Source: Nilaparvata lugens
Lineage: Eukaryota; Arthropoda; Insecta; Hemiptera; Delphacidae
Length of the DNA stretch: 64,000 nucleotides
NCBI RefSeq assembly: GCF_014356525.2
Contig: NC_052505.1
Span: forward strand, 10,418,171 to 10,482,170
Direction: 5' to 3'
The position numbers and the translations under genes are program-made. Below the pieces are notes generated by a model. It was not told the DNA's origin, searched no databases, and saw only the letters and a program-made list of their open reading frames with translations. This document shows, in pieces, positions 1-12,347 of this stretch (position 1 is its first letter; each line of letters opens with the position of its first letter).

Positions 1-2560
1 TACATTACTAATAACAAATGATTCTATAAAGCTTCTTTCCATGTTAGACATTGTGCTATGAGTTTTTGGAACGAGAAAAACAACAAAACTCCATAAAAAA
101 TAATGTATCAAGCTTGTATTAGTAATGATACTATTTAGGTATGATTAAATCCATGACCCTAAAAAAACTTGAATTTGTTAAGTACAATAATATTACACAG
201 CAATGCTTTATAATAATTTTAGATATGTCATAATATTACAATTTCATCAGTCCTATTCCATTTATGAAACCTGAACAGACAGTTTTTGACTCAGTAGGTA
301 GATGCGATGATAATATGAAAGCCAGAGCTCATCCCTGATCACTAATGATGGAAAAGTTTTTTACGCTCCATTCTCCACCCTATGAAATGATGAAATTCAA
401 TCCCAAAAACATGTAAACTCCATCAGTAGCACGTGGAGCGAAGCAATAGCTCTGGAAGTTCAAATGTACAATGCTGTATCCAACTAGAGAATAAAACTTT
501 CCTCAACTGACCCACACCAAACACAAATTCGTACGGGGTCAACAATATTCAATGAAGTATTGATTTTGAAGCAGAATTGAATAAAAAATTTAGTTTTCTT
601 TCCATGAACCATTCTAATAATACACTAAAAATCCTTACATCTTAATGATGATCGAAATATGGTAATGGTAATTCATAAAATCTATGCTGCTAAGTCTATG
701 GATTTTTTCTTATAGGTTTCGTAGACCACAGATGTGGTCTGACAATATTAATATCTAGTTTGTATGGGCTGGTGAAAGTTGAAGGAAGCCTGACTGCTGT
801 ATTCCCAATCATAAAATTATGGCTTGCTAGACTAATTTACTCAAATAACTGGCAACAACTCATTCGGTTGACTGTTATTGTTATGCATAGTGCACGTATA
901 TTTATGCGAATTTATGCATAATTTGCATATTGATTTCACAGCATCTTGATGCTGTGGAAAAGGCGAATCGGTTCAGGGATCAACTCGAGAGACCGTGACT
1001 GTTATATAGTAATGAACTACATTTTCTCGTAGTATACTGCATCTTATAATAATATACTGTGCAATTTCAAGAATTGTCCTAGCTGGAATTTTAGTCGTCA
1101 TTTATAACATTCCCTTGAGGGGGAGACATTGGATTTTAAGATTAATAATATGAGTTTCTCCAGTAAACTCCAATAACCCCCTTTGCTCCCAAGTATCATG
1201 TATGTCATTCTCGAAAGTTTGCACTGCTATATTTTTCAATTACCGAAATTTGGATTTAGAAAAAACGTGTAGATTTTTGCTGGGATGCACGTTGCACGTC
1301 TAGTGTAATTCGACAGCCTTGGATTCTACAGTCCTGATGGTGGGAGTTGTTAAGAAGAAATTATAATTATCAACACCTGAAATATTACAGAATTGGATGC
1401 GATTAACAAGGAAGAATGCATGTACTATTATTTGCATGAGGAGTATTCTGACTGAATATCTCGAATTCAAACTTGAAATTGTTATAGAATTAATTAGAGA
1501 GCAGGGCCAAATAGAGTTTTCCTTCTACGATCCTGTTTATTACGTTTTTTTCAATGTAGAAGTGTTCTGCTGCATTCGTAAGTGAACAAAGAAATCAGTG
1601 GAGCTCCCGTTTAATACTCTCACAACTGGATTTTCCTTATATTCACTGTGACCTTATTTCATATTTTAATGGCGTCTCATTTTCTTGTTCCTATTTCGCC
1701 TCTTCTATTATTCCTCTTCTCTGCAAATATTTGTTTCATCACGTACTGGGGAAACAAGAGCTCAATTTCATGAAGCACTCATTCAAGTTAAAGATGTACG
1801 ATATTTATTGATCTAGTTTTCACTGTGTTGGCGAATTTGTAGGTCTCCAATAACTGATTACAGCTGAAAGGGAATAGAGCGATGACGTAGCTGGGTAATG
1901 GAGAGAGAGCCTGGAGAATTTGAGAGATGACTGAGCAAACCAGGACTAATTGAAGGATAACATTACAGCAGGAAATTACTGTGCAGATTGGATACAACTA
2001 CATCGATATCTCATGCAACGATCAAAATTTGGATATCCCCTGTTATAATTTCCTCACCGTTACATCTTATGATACTATCAAGGGTGCGATCTATATCGGG
2101 ATTGGCACCCCTGCTATTTTGAACATAATTGTAACGCTTGCTACATCGTTCAATATTATAACAATATTGAGTGCATCACATAATATTACGGCAGACTTCA
2201 TGTTCTCAAGTCCTACTTGATAAATGAAATTAGTCCATAGTACCGTTTTGAAAACTTTCAAAAGGTTCTATGTTCTCTGTTCTGAATAGAAATTAAGTAG
2301 GCCTAGTTATGGACATAAAAATTTGGAAAACTTGAAAATGGAGTACCTAAGCTTCCGAAACTGGTTGTTTTTTAATTTGTTAATTGGTTCCAATTTAGAA
2401 TATGTACTACCGAAGCAAGTACACATTTTATTTATTTAAAAGTTTTCAAAAGGTACTATTGTATTATTTCACAAATAAAAAAAATTAAGTAGTTCTGAAT
2501 AGGCTATATACATTTTTAGCAAATTAATTCAGTTTAGCTTCAAATTGAGATTCGCAGCTA
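1..2560. other. No gene seen
   Basis: AT-rich sequence without splice-bounded frames or repeats shared with the rest of the window. A small hairpin (AGACCACAGATGTGGTCT, about 721) and short ORFs at 1397, 1788 and 1981 are the only structure. Confidence 0.5.
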
Positions 2561-2644
2561 ATCTGAACTTGGCAAACACATTATGTTCATTCGCACACGT
2601 CATGTGTTTGCCAAGCTATGTTCAATCTGATAGTCTAGTTTCAT

Positions 2645-2801
2645 ACACATCGATTTTTTGAACGTATAATTTTCAGCCGTCCTTATAAGTTAAATAATTA
2701 TTCTAAACATAACTTGGTAAACAGATGATTTGTTCATGGTTTGCCTAGTCCCGTTCATTCATAGGGACGGTACAAAATCGGAAGTCCAAAAATCGATGTG
2801 T
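2645..2801. mobile_element. Small MITE with ACACATCGATTTTT ends
   Basis: ACACATCGATTTTT at 2645 is mirrored by AAAAATCGATGTGT ending at 2801, with weaker inverted similarity (CCGTCC) further in. It is non-coding. A separate hairpin (CTTGGCAAACACAT / ATGTGTTTGCCAAG) sits at 2568-2615. Confidence 0.65.
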
Positions 2802-2875
2802 GTTAAGTGGAATACAAGCGAAATGAGTCGACCTACTAGTTGTAATGTGTTGGGTTGCAAAAATATCTGCTCATC

Positions 2876-3042
2876 AAGGTGCGTACAGATTTACGCGCCG
2901 CGAACATGAGCAATTCAATTTTAATCAGCAGACTATATCTGTATTTTTACAGAAACTGTAAGATACAGATATAAAAAGCTTGGCATCAGCTGATTAAAAG
3001 TGAATTGCTCATGTTCGCGGCGCGTATATCTGTACGCACCTT
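2876..3042. mobile_element. Foldback MITE family A, copy 1
   Basis: A 167-bp element with ~60-bp inverted arms, AAGGTGCGTACAGATTTACG... and ...CGTATATCTGTACGCACCTT, including GCGCCGCGAACATGAGCAAT near the start. It is the same element as 47870-48038. The flanks TCAA and TTTA could be decayed TTAA. Confidence 0.88.
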
Positions 3043-3289
3043 TAGGATAAAAAAATATTTTCCACATGAAGAGACGATTGAGATATTATGTGAATTATCT
3101 TTTTTTCTCAAATATGATAGAAATTATGTAGAAAACACTCACATATCTAACCTTTACAGGCCTACTTGAAAAATCTGATGAAATGCTTTAGAAACACACA
3201 GATAACTTGGTGAAAAATAAATCGCCCACCTGAACCTGAACCAAGCTGAACCTGTGAATTAAATTCACAGGTGAATTGGTGAATCTTAT

Positions 3290-3425
3290 TGATGAATGGG
3301 TTGATTAGTCTCCATAAAAGACGATTTGGTTGTACTCACTACCAACAGGAAGCGAGCAGCTTGAAAATGACATATTGTCCAATGAGACAGCTCGTTGACA
3401 TTGGGGCGTAGCTTATATTAGCTAT
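3290..3425 (+). repeat. Dispersed repeat, copy in + orientation
   Basis: TGAATGGGTTGATTAGTC...GCAGCTTGAAAATGACAT...CCAATGAGACAGC...GGGGCGTAGCTTA is repeated in reverse complement at about 11140-11300. It is non-coding and unclassified. Confidence 0.6.
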
Positions 3426-4039
3426 TGATCATTTTTTGTGTTCCGAGTTCAGGCTTTCTTCGCTAGAATTATCCTTAACTACAGCTCTCGAAGTGAACGA
3501 ACCTGTGTAATCATTGAAAAATTACAATAATATGAAGTTACATCATGTTTAAGCGAATTCACTGAGCGAACAACATTATTTTCTTGAGAGTAATTCTTTA
3601 TTGTCGTGGCAGAAAAATATTGGGTCAAATTGCTAAATCCGGCCCTCCCTCTTCGTGTTGAAACTGGATGTATTTATTCTAATCAAGTATTGAAGTTTTA
3701 TTGATAGATAAAACTCTACAAAGCTTGCCTGTGGATTAGGAGGAGAAGTGGAATAAGAAGGCTGGATCAAACAAAGCCAGAAATTCAAGTCATCTGGTTT
3801 CAGTAGCATCACTGAGGCCTATTTGATGATAACGTATCATTGTATCTTTTGTATCAAATCTTTCTTAATTCACGTGAACGAAGGGATAGGTCTGAATCAG
3901 ATTCATTGAACTTAGTTCCACGAAACGGCTTCTACAAGCATCTAGCCTACTGCTTTCAAGCAGGAATTTATTGACAAGTTCAATTCAACCTCTCTTAAAT
4001 CCATAGTGTTAATGCTTGATCATCAACAGTAGCCGCGTT

Positions 4040-4112
4040 GGTTCCTACACCAATAAAACACTAACTGATATAGATCAGCTGAAATCAACTAATTTTTATT
4101 GGTGAAGGAGCC
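4040..4112. repeat. Hairpin, ~20-bp arms
   Basis: GGTTCCTACACCAATAAAA is mirrored by TTTTATTGGTGAAGGAGCC with two mismatches. It is possibly a small foldback element. Confidence 0.6.
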
Positions 4113-4379
4113 CTACCTGTGCTGACGTCACACGAATGCACTACGGCTTCGTTTACGGAGGTAATGGCTTCGCTCGTTATTTCCATTCATTGATAAACAG
4201 AACACAATTTATTCTCTAAAATGATCTTGTTTATATTTCACAGCTGGCTATATGTCATCTATGAATTTCAGGGATGCGATATTTTGATTTTTCACATACT
4301 CACTCGCTCACTCACTTTTTTACTATCTACAGCTGTTTCAGCCAAGGATGAATTATCCTTTCAATGTCCTTCAGCGAGT

Positions 4380-4612
4380 TTTCCCAAGGATGAGAACTAG
4401 TACAATCGAATTTTTATATCATAAACCTACTATGTTCCGAATTTCGTGAAAATCGATAGAGCCGTTTTCGAGATCCGTTGAGCATAAATAACCAGATATA
4501 AATATACAAAAATACAGAAATTGCTCGCTTAATATAATAGGATAACCAGATAACCAGTTATAAAAATAGAAACAGATATACAGAAATTGCTCGCTTAATA
4601 TAATAGGAATGT
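4380..4612 (+). repeat. Interspersed repeat tail with duplicated terminus
   Basis: Contains GTGAAAATCGATAGAGCCGT, a transposon 3'-end motif seen in many arthropods. It then has the terminal CAGAAATTGCTCGCTTAATA twice (about 4516 and 4581). The upstream part (CCTTCAGCGAGTTTTC) recurs inverted at 38665-38749. Confidence 0.6.
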
Positions 4613-5562
4613 GATGATCATTAACTTCATCAGCTCTCCCAATGAGTGAGCTTACATGATTTCATCTTATTGAATGTTGATAAATTTATTCGAAGAAAGT
4701 GGATATTCATTGCATTTTCATATGAAGTTTCATCTTCTTCTTCTACTTTTCAGGGTCTGGTATCTCTGCCTGTTCCGAACCTCATATCCGTCTAACTTTT
4801 TCTTCGACGCCCACGGTCTCTCTTGACTTCTGGGTAGTTGTTGAGCACCAATTTTGGTATACCAGGTAATACTGAAATAATTCATACTTCATCACTCGTT
4901 AACACTGAAAAGCTCTATTTCCTTCTACTGAATCATTGCGACAAGTCTGCATTAAATGGAAAGGTGTGAGGTTTTATTTTCTTGCACATGATAAAGACCA
5001 CAGACTCAATTCTTGAACAGAGGAAGAAATATATATTTTCCAGGGTATTCTCATTCATGATGCATCTTACGGGAATACACATGTTGGGTTGAGGTCTGTA
5101 TAGCATCTTGAGTCTGGAAAGAATTGTCGATTATATGGAACTCCAATAAAGCGGTAGAGGTGAGGCAGGAGAGGTGATCTTCCTTTCCTAATATCGTCAG
5201 AGGAGGTGGTGAACATCCCCATTAGCTATTTCCTCCTCACCCCCCTCAACACAAGGCATCTTCTCCATAGTGCTCTGCGGATTGCATTAATGTTAATGCG
5301 AGTCGAGTGAACATTTTAATAACCGTTAGAGCCTGAGAATGAGCCTGTGTTCTGCTGAACCGAGCGATCCCCTGCGCCTAATACCGATGGAAATCGCACC
5401 GTGTTTGCTGTTCCATATGGCAGGCTTGTGTGGCCATCAGCCTAAGCAACCGTACAGCTTTATGTCCGTCCTGTTGGACTGTTTCACCTATCCAGTCGCA
5501 ATAGCACATTTCTATCTCTAGCAATTCACTCACAATTGAAGAGCAAGCCAAATGAATTATTA
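4613..5562. other. No gene seen; GC-richer block 5150-5530
   Basis: The first part is plain AT-rich sequence. From about 5150 to 5530 composition becomes more complex (GGAGGTGGTGAACATCCCC, CTTGTGTGGCCATCAGCC) right up to the satellite array. A conserved element is possible; a gene is not supported. Confidence 0.4.
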
Positions 5563-6660
5563 GATTCAACACAGTGAGGCACTGTTGAAATTGACTTGGA
5601 TGTGATGAAGAGTACTTTCCTAACAAGAACATTTTCAAGATAATTCTAACAAAAAAGAATCTAGCAAGAGGCGATTCAACACAGTGAGGCACTGTTGAAA
5701 TTGACTTGGATGTGATGAACAATACTTTCCTAACAAGAGAGCTTTCAAGGTAATTCTAACAAGAGGCGATTCAACACAGTGAGGCACTGTTGAAATTGAC
5801 TTGGATGTGATGAAGAGTACTTCCCTAACAAGAACATTTTCAAGATAATTCTAACAAAAAAGAATCTAGCAAGAGGCGATTCAACACAGTGAGGCACTGT
5901 TGAAATTGACTTGGATGTGATGAAGAGTACTTCCTAACAAGAACATTTTCAAGATAATTCTAACAAGAGGCGATTCAACACAGTGAGGCACTGTTGAAAT
6001 TGACTTGGATGTGATGAAGAGTACTTCCCTAACAAGAACATTTTCAAGATAATTCTAACAAAAAAGAATCTAGCAAGAGGCGATTCAACACAGTGAGGCA
6101 CTGTTGAAATTGACTGGATGTGATGAAGAGTACTTTCCTAACAAGAGAGCTTTCAAGGTAATTCTAACAAGAGGCGATTCAACACAGTGAGGCAGTTGAA
6201 ATTGACTTGGATGTGATGAACAATACTTTCCTAACAAGAGAGCTTTCAAGGTAATTCTAACAAGAGGCGATTCAACACAGTGAGGCACTGTTGAAATTGA
6301 CTTGGATGTGATGAAGAGTACTTTCCTAACAAGAACATTTTCAAGATAATTCTAACAAAAAAGAATCTAGCAAGAGGCGATTCAACACAGTGAGGCACTG
6401 TTGAAATTGACTTGGATGTGATGAAGAGTACTTCCTAACAAGAACATTTTCAAGATAATTCTAACAAGAGGCGATTCAACACAGTGAGGCACTGTTGAAA
6501 TTGACTTGGATGTGATGAACAATACTTTCCTAACAAGAGAACTTTCAAGATAATTCTAACAAGAGGCGATTCAGCACAGTGAGGCACTGTTGAAATTGAT
6601 TGATATGTGATAAAGAATTTGTCTCTATCAATTTGCAAGAGAATTCTGACAAGAAGGAAC
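5563..6660. repeat. Ordered 94/110-bp satellite array, 11 units
   Basis: Units start at the gattcaacacag motif at 5563, 5673, 5768, 5878, 5972, 6082, 6176, 6269, 6379, 6473 and 6568. The intervals are 110, 95, 110, 94, 110, 94, 93, 110, 94 and 95 bp. Long units carry an extra ~15-bp AAAAAAGAATCTAGC-type block. Each unit holds a small hairpin (ACAGTG AGG CACTGT). The long/short alternation is a higher-order repeat built on a ~205-bp dimer. All ORFs here are repeat by-products. Confidence 0.95.
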
Positions 6661-7175
6661 CTAACAAGAGAATTTGCATTTTTCAATTGAAGAAATGTTT
6701 AAGTGAATGAGGAATAAATTGGTACAGGAGAATGTTTTTATATTCTTGGTATGATAAATATAGTTAGTTTGTACGTTTGAAGCTCACTTGAAAGTTTTCT
6801 AACTGCCTCAACCATAAAACATGTCAAATACAATACCATTAAAAAATAAAAATACTCATACATTCTCGATAAATAATACACTGTATATGGTACGGATTAC
6901 AACACGGGCTGTAACTCTGGCTCGTTTAATCACTTTTTTTGGAGAGCTGGATGTAGGTCTAAAAGCATCCCACTGAATCACAATTGAAGTTCGGGTATGT
7001 TTATTGAGTTGGAAATTAGCATTTAAATGGGTTCTTTCAGGTACAGAAAAAGAAGAAATTTGAAGATGCTTCTATAATTAGAAGTACGCGATGTTTACTA
7101 ATGAGTTATTTTGAACCCATCCTCTATGAATTCATCTTTCTCTCTCTAGTTTCTCTTTTCTCGGAATAATGGAAT
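6542..7175. repeat. Segmental tandem repeat, copy 1 of 3
   Basis: About 630 bp, beginning in the last satellite unit and ending ...CGGAATAATGGAAT. It is repeated at 8717-9348 (full) and 8434-8716 (truncated) with few differences. Confidence 0.92.
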
Positions 7176-8432
7176 CATTAAAACTGTGAATCATTAAAAC
7201 TGTGAATCATTAAAACTGTGAATCATTAAAACTGTGAATCATTAAAACTGTGAATCATTAAAACTGTGAATCATTAAAACTGTGAATCATTAAAACTGTG
7301 AATCATTAAAACTGTGAATCATTAAAACTGTGAATCATTAAAACTGTGAATCATTAAAACTGTGAATCATTAAAACTGTGAATCATTAAAACTGTGAATC
7401 ATTAAAACTGTGAATCATTAAAACTGTGAATCATTAAAACTGTGAATCATTAAAACTGTGAATCATTAAAACTGTGAATCATTAAAACTGTGAATCATTA
7501 AAACTGTGAATCATTAAAACTGTGAATCATTAAAACTGTGAATCATTAAAACTGTGAATCATTAAAACTGTGAATCATTAAAACTGTGAATCATTAAAAC
7601 TGTGAATCATTAAAACTGTGAATCATTAAAACTGTGAATCATTAAAACTGTGAATCATTAAAACTGTGAATCATTAAAACTGTGAATCATTAAAACTGTG
7701 AATCATTAAAACTGTGAATCATTAAAACTGTGAATCATTAAAACTGTGAATCATTAAAACTGTGAATCATTAAAACTGTGAATCATTAAAACTGTGAATC
7801 ATTAAAACTGTGAATCATTAAAACTGTGAATCATTAAAACTGTGAATCATTAAAACTGTGAATCATTAAAACTGTGAATCATTAAAACTGTGAATCATTA
7901 AAACTGTGAATCATTAAAACTGTGAATCATTAAAACTGTGAATCATTAAAACTGTGAATCATTAAAACTGTGAATCATTAAAACTGTGAATCATTAAAAC
8001 TGTGAATCATTAAAACTGTGAATCATTAAAACTGTGAATCATTAAAACTGTGAATCATTAAAACTGTGAATCATTAAAACTGTGAATCATTAAAACTGTG
8101 AATCATTAAAACTGTGAATCATTAAAACTGTGAATCATTAAAACTGTGAATCATTAAAACTGTGAATCATTAAAACTGTGAATCATTAAAACTGTGAATC
8201 ATTAAAACTGTGAATCATTAAAACTGTGAATCATTAAAACTGTGAATCATTAAAACTGTGAATCATTAAAACTGTGAATCATTAAAACTGTGAATCATTA
8301 AAACTGTGAATCATTAAAACTGTGAATCATTAAAACTGTGAATCATTAAAACTGTGAATCATTAAAACTGTGAATCATTAAAACTGTGAATCATTAAAAC
8401 TGTGAATCATTAAAACTGTGAATCATTAAAAC
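7173..8432. repeat. Perfect 16-bp minisatellite, 78.75 copies
   Basis: The unit AATCATTAAAACTGTG repeats for 1,260 bp in fixed register with no substitution I could find. It starts at the end of segmental copy 1 and stops where copy 2 begins. There are no spacers, so it is not a CRISPR. A lone unit-like GTGAATCATTAAAAC occurs at 9774-9788 and may be the seed. Confidence 0.98.
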
Positions 8433-8433
8433 A

Positions 8434-8716
8434 CATTCAACACAGTGAGGCACTGTTGAAATTGATTGATATTTGATAAAGAATTTGTCTCTATTAATTT
8501 GCAATTGAATTCTGACAAGAAGGAACCTAACAAGAGAATTTGCATTTGTCAATTGAAGAAATGTTTAAGTGAATGAGGAATAAATTGGTACAGGAGAATG
8601 TTTTTATATTCTTGGTATGATAAATATAGTTAGTTTGTACGTTTGAAGCTCACTTGAAAGTTTTCTAACTGCCTCAACCATAAAACATGTCAAATACAAT
8701 ACCATTAAAAATAAAA
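8434..8716. repeat. Segmental tandem repeat, copy 2 (truncated)
   Basis: Matches the first ~280 bp of the 630-bp segment, starting at TTCAACACAGTGAGG. It is cut at ...CATTAAAAATAAAA, where copy 3 starts. Confidence 0.92.
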
Positions 8717-9348
8717 TTTCAAGATAATTCTAACAAGAGGCGATTCAGCACAGTGAGGCACTGTTGAAATTGATTGATATGTGATAAAGAATTTGTCTCT
8801 ATTAATTTGCAATTGAATTCTGACAAGAAGGAACCTAACAAGAGAATTTGCATTTTTCAATTGAAGAAATGTTTAAGTGAATGAGGAATAAATTGGTACA
8901 GGAGAATGTTTTTATATTCTTGGTATGATAAATATAGTTAGTTTGTACGTTTGAAGCTCACTTGAAAGTTTTCTAACTGCCTCAACCATAAAACATGTCA
9001 AATACAATACCATTAAAAAATAAAAATACTCATACATTCTCGATAAATAAATACACTGTATATGGTATGGATTACAACACGGGCTGTAACTCTGGCTCGT
9101 TTAATCACTTTTTTGAGAGCTGGATGTAGGCTTAAAAGCATCCCACTGAATCACAATTGAAGTTCGGGTATGTTTATTGAGTTGGAGATTAGCATTTAAA
9201 TGGGTTCTCTCAGGTACAGAAAAAGAAGAAATTTGAAGATGCTTCTATAATTAGAAGTACGCGATGTTTACTAATGAGTTATTTTGAACCCATCCTCTAT
9301 GAATTCATCTTTCTCTCTCTAGTTTCTCTTTTCTCGGAATAATGGAAT
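8717..9348. repeat. Segmental tandem repeat, copy 3 (full)
   Basis: Full ~630-bp copy of 6542-7175. It continues past GGAATAATGGAAT into unique AATTTACCC, showing what followed this segment before the minisatellite arose in copy 1. Confidence 0.92.
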
Positions 9349-11139
9349 AATTTACCCTATTATTCATTGCTATGATTATTCTTTTGAACTTCATGAGGCT
9401 AATAAAGAATGCATCAACTATGACTTCACAACATTAATTCATAGAAGGAGCAGCGAAGGGTCAAGTGTACTTTTCACGGTGTAACATCAAGTTTCAACTA
9501 ACGTATTTTGCTAGGGCAGAATACAGGAATTATCTTGTCTAGATAGCACCAACACAGAGATAGTTCACCTGAACGAATTGCAACATTTTCTGATGTCACA
9601 GATCGGTGAAGATGACCAAAGTCATGGAAGATGGCGCACTATCGTACAGTACTATGATTCACTTTCGGGATTTTCATGGGTTTCGGTGAAAAATCAATCC
9701 AGTTGCTGATGTTGCACGAAATCACGAAGAATATAATTATGATTTCTCAAGTGAAATATCTCAAATGAACAAAGTGAATCATTAAAACAACATTTAAGAC
9801 TGTGAATTATCTGTCTCATGTGTCTATGAATCTATGAGTTTAATAATTATAATAGTATATGTGTCTATAGTTAAATAATTTATTTGAAAGGAAGGCTGTT
9901 GTCAGCGATATCACAGAATTGTTTCGTAATGAAATAAACTCAATATAATTATTATGTTGTCCATACTGAACACCATTACAGTAGATAACACAGTAAGTAA
10001 ATTCAAGATTATATGAATATATTCATAAAATCACTCTCTAACACTCTGAATTAAAATTTTACATGCTCTAACTTATATAATCAACCAAATTCTTGGTGTC
10101 GAAGAGGAGGGAATGTGGAAGAGGATGGGAGGGTAGGAGGAGGGGTTCTGGTACTTCCATAACCCACATACGAAAAAGATGATAATGTCTGCCCTAGTGA
10201 AAAACCGAGTTCCGTTCAACGCTTAAGGGCGGAAACTTTTTCTCCAAGGGATACGACGCGCTTCCATTTTTGGCCTGGAAATTACTCGATTACATGCTTC
10301 CAAATTGAATATCCGGAGAGTTTGATATTCACCCTCATATATTATAAGTAACTACCAGTGATAACACGTTCTGCTGTTGGATTTCATCTGGCCACGTGTA
10401 TCGAAATAAAGATTCACTGAAAATACACGCGATCGATTCTACACCACACGACACCTAGGCAAAACAGGCTAACTGAAGTTTTCACCAATTCCCTCTTTCA
10501 CTCAATGATTCGTTCCATAATTATTTTCTAAATATGTAAGCTCTAGAGTCCCAAGTATATTGATCTGTAACCACATTCACATGTGAATTTTGCCGAAACC
10601 AAAAGTTCGCGTTCCTGTATGTACACTTACAAGTCTTATTTGTTTTTTTTTAAGTCACGTTGGGTGAGGATGTAGAATAATCTGAAATGAATGGTGGAGT
10701 TATCTCGTGACTTGAAAGAAAAATGCTTTTAGTTGAGTGATTATTGAATAGAATGATTAGATGGAGTGAAATTGTGATTATAGTAGCAATAAACTTCAAC
10801 AAAGCAAGTGGCACTTTGCACTGGGGCTCAAACTAGTAAGACTTGATTGTTGAGAAACCTTTATCATAAATCTCAATTAAATTAAAATTATCCACCAGAA
10901 AAAATTGTGGTTGTGAGACCAGTATCTAAATTTCATGGTGAATAATGAATAATTACGGTATTCTTAAACCTCATCCAATAAATCAAATAAGTTATGCTTC
11001 TGATTTTAGAATATAGGGAATCATAATTATGAAAGAATATACTGTTTTGTTCATTTCGAGAATTTCAGAAAAAACATTTTAGCTGAGAAAGGTAGAGCTA
11101 ACTCAGGACAAATATAGGAATGGCTATGTTTATGTAAGC
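9349..11139. other. No gene seen; complex block at 10180-10330
   Basis: Mostly AT-rich. The stretch CCGAGTTCCGTTCAACGC ... GGGATACGACGCGCTTCC near 10210-10270 is unusually complex and could be regulatory. It includes the lone minisatellite-like unit at 9774. Confidence 0.4.
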
Positions 11140-11300
11140 CATGCCCCAAATTCAACAAGCCGTCTCATTGGTCAATGTCTTGCACGTGACATTTTCAAGC
11201 TGCTTGCTTCCCAATGGTAGTGAGCTGTAAAGATAGAATGGCGACCAATCAACCTATTGACCGATCAGAGAACTCTTTGATTTTTAAGGCGTGGTCTATT
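11140..11300 (-). repeat. Dispersed repeat, inverted partner of 3290-3425
   Basis: Reads GCCCCAAATTCAACAAGCCG...CTCATTGGTCAATG...GACATTTTCAAGCTGCTTGC...GACCAATCAACC, the complement of the 3.3-kb copy. It lies just left of family H copy 1. Confidence 0.6.
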
Positions 11301-11334
11301 AATTCAGTCACTCATCATATCAGTTTCAAGTTAT

Positions 11335-12347
<1,013 letters not shown>

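Noticed and set aside
5378..6686. Minus-strand ORFs of 67-114 codons with repeating SHPSQFQ/CVESPL motifs
   Set aside because: They only translate the 94/110-bp satellite; frames shift between units.
7173..8432. CRISPR-like array
   Set aside because: Units are contiguous 16-mers with no spacers, in a eukaryotic genome.
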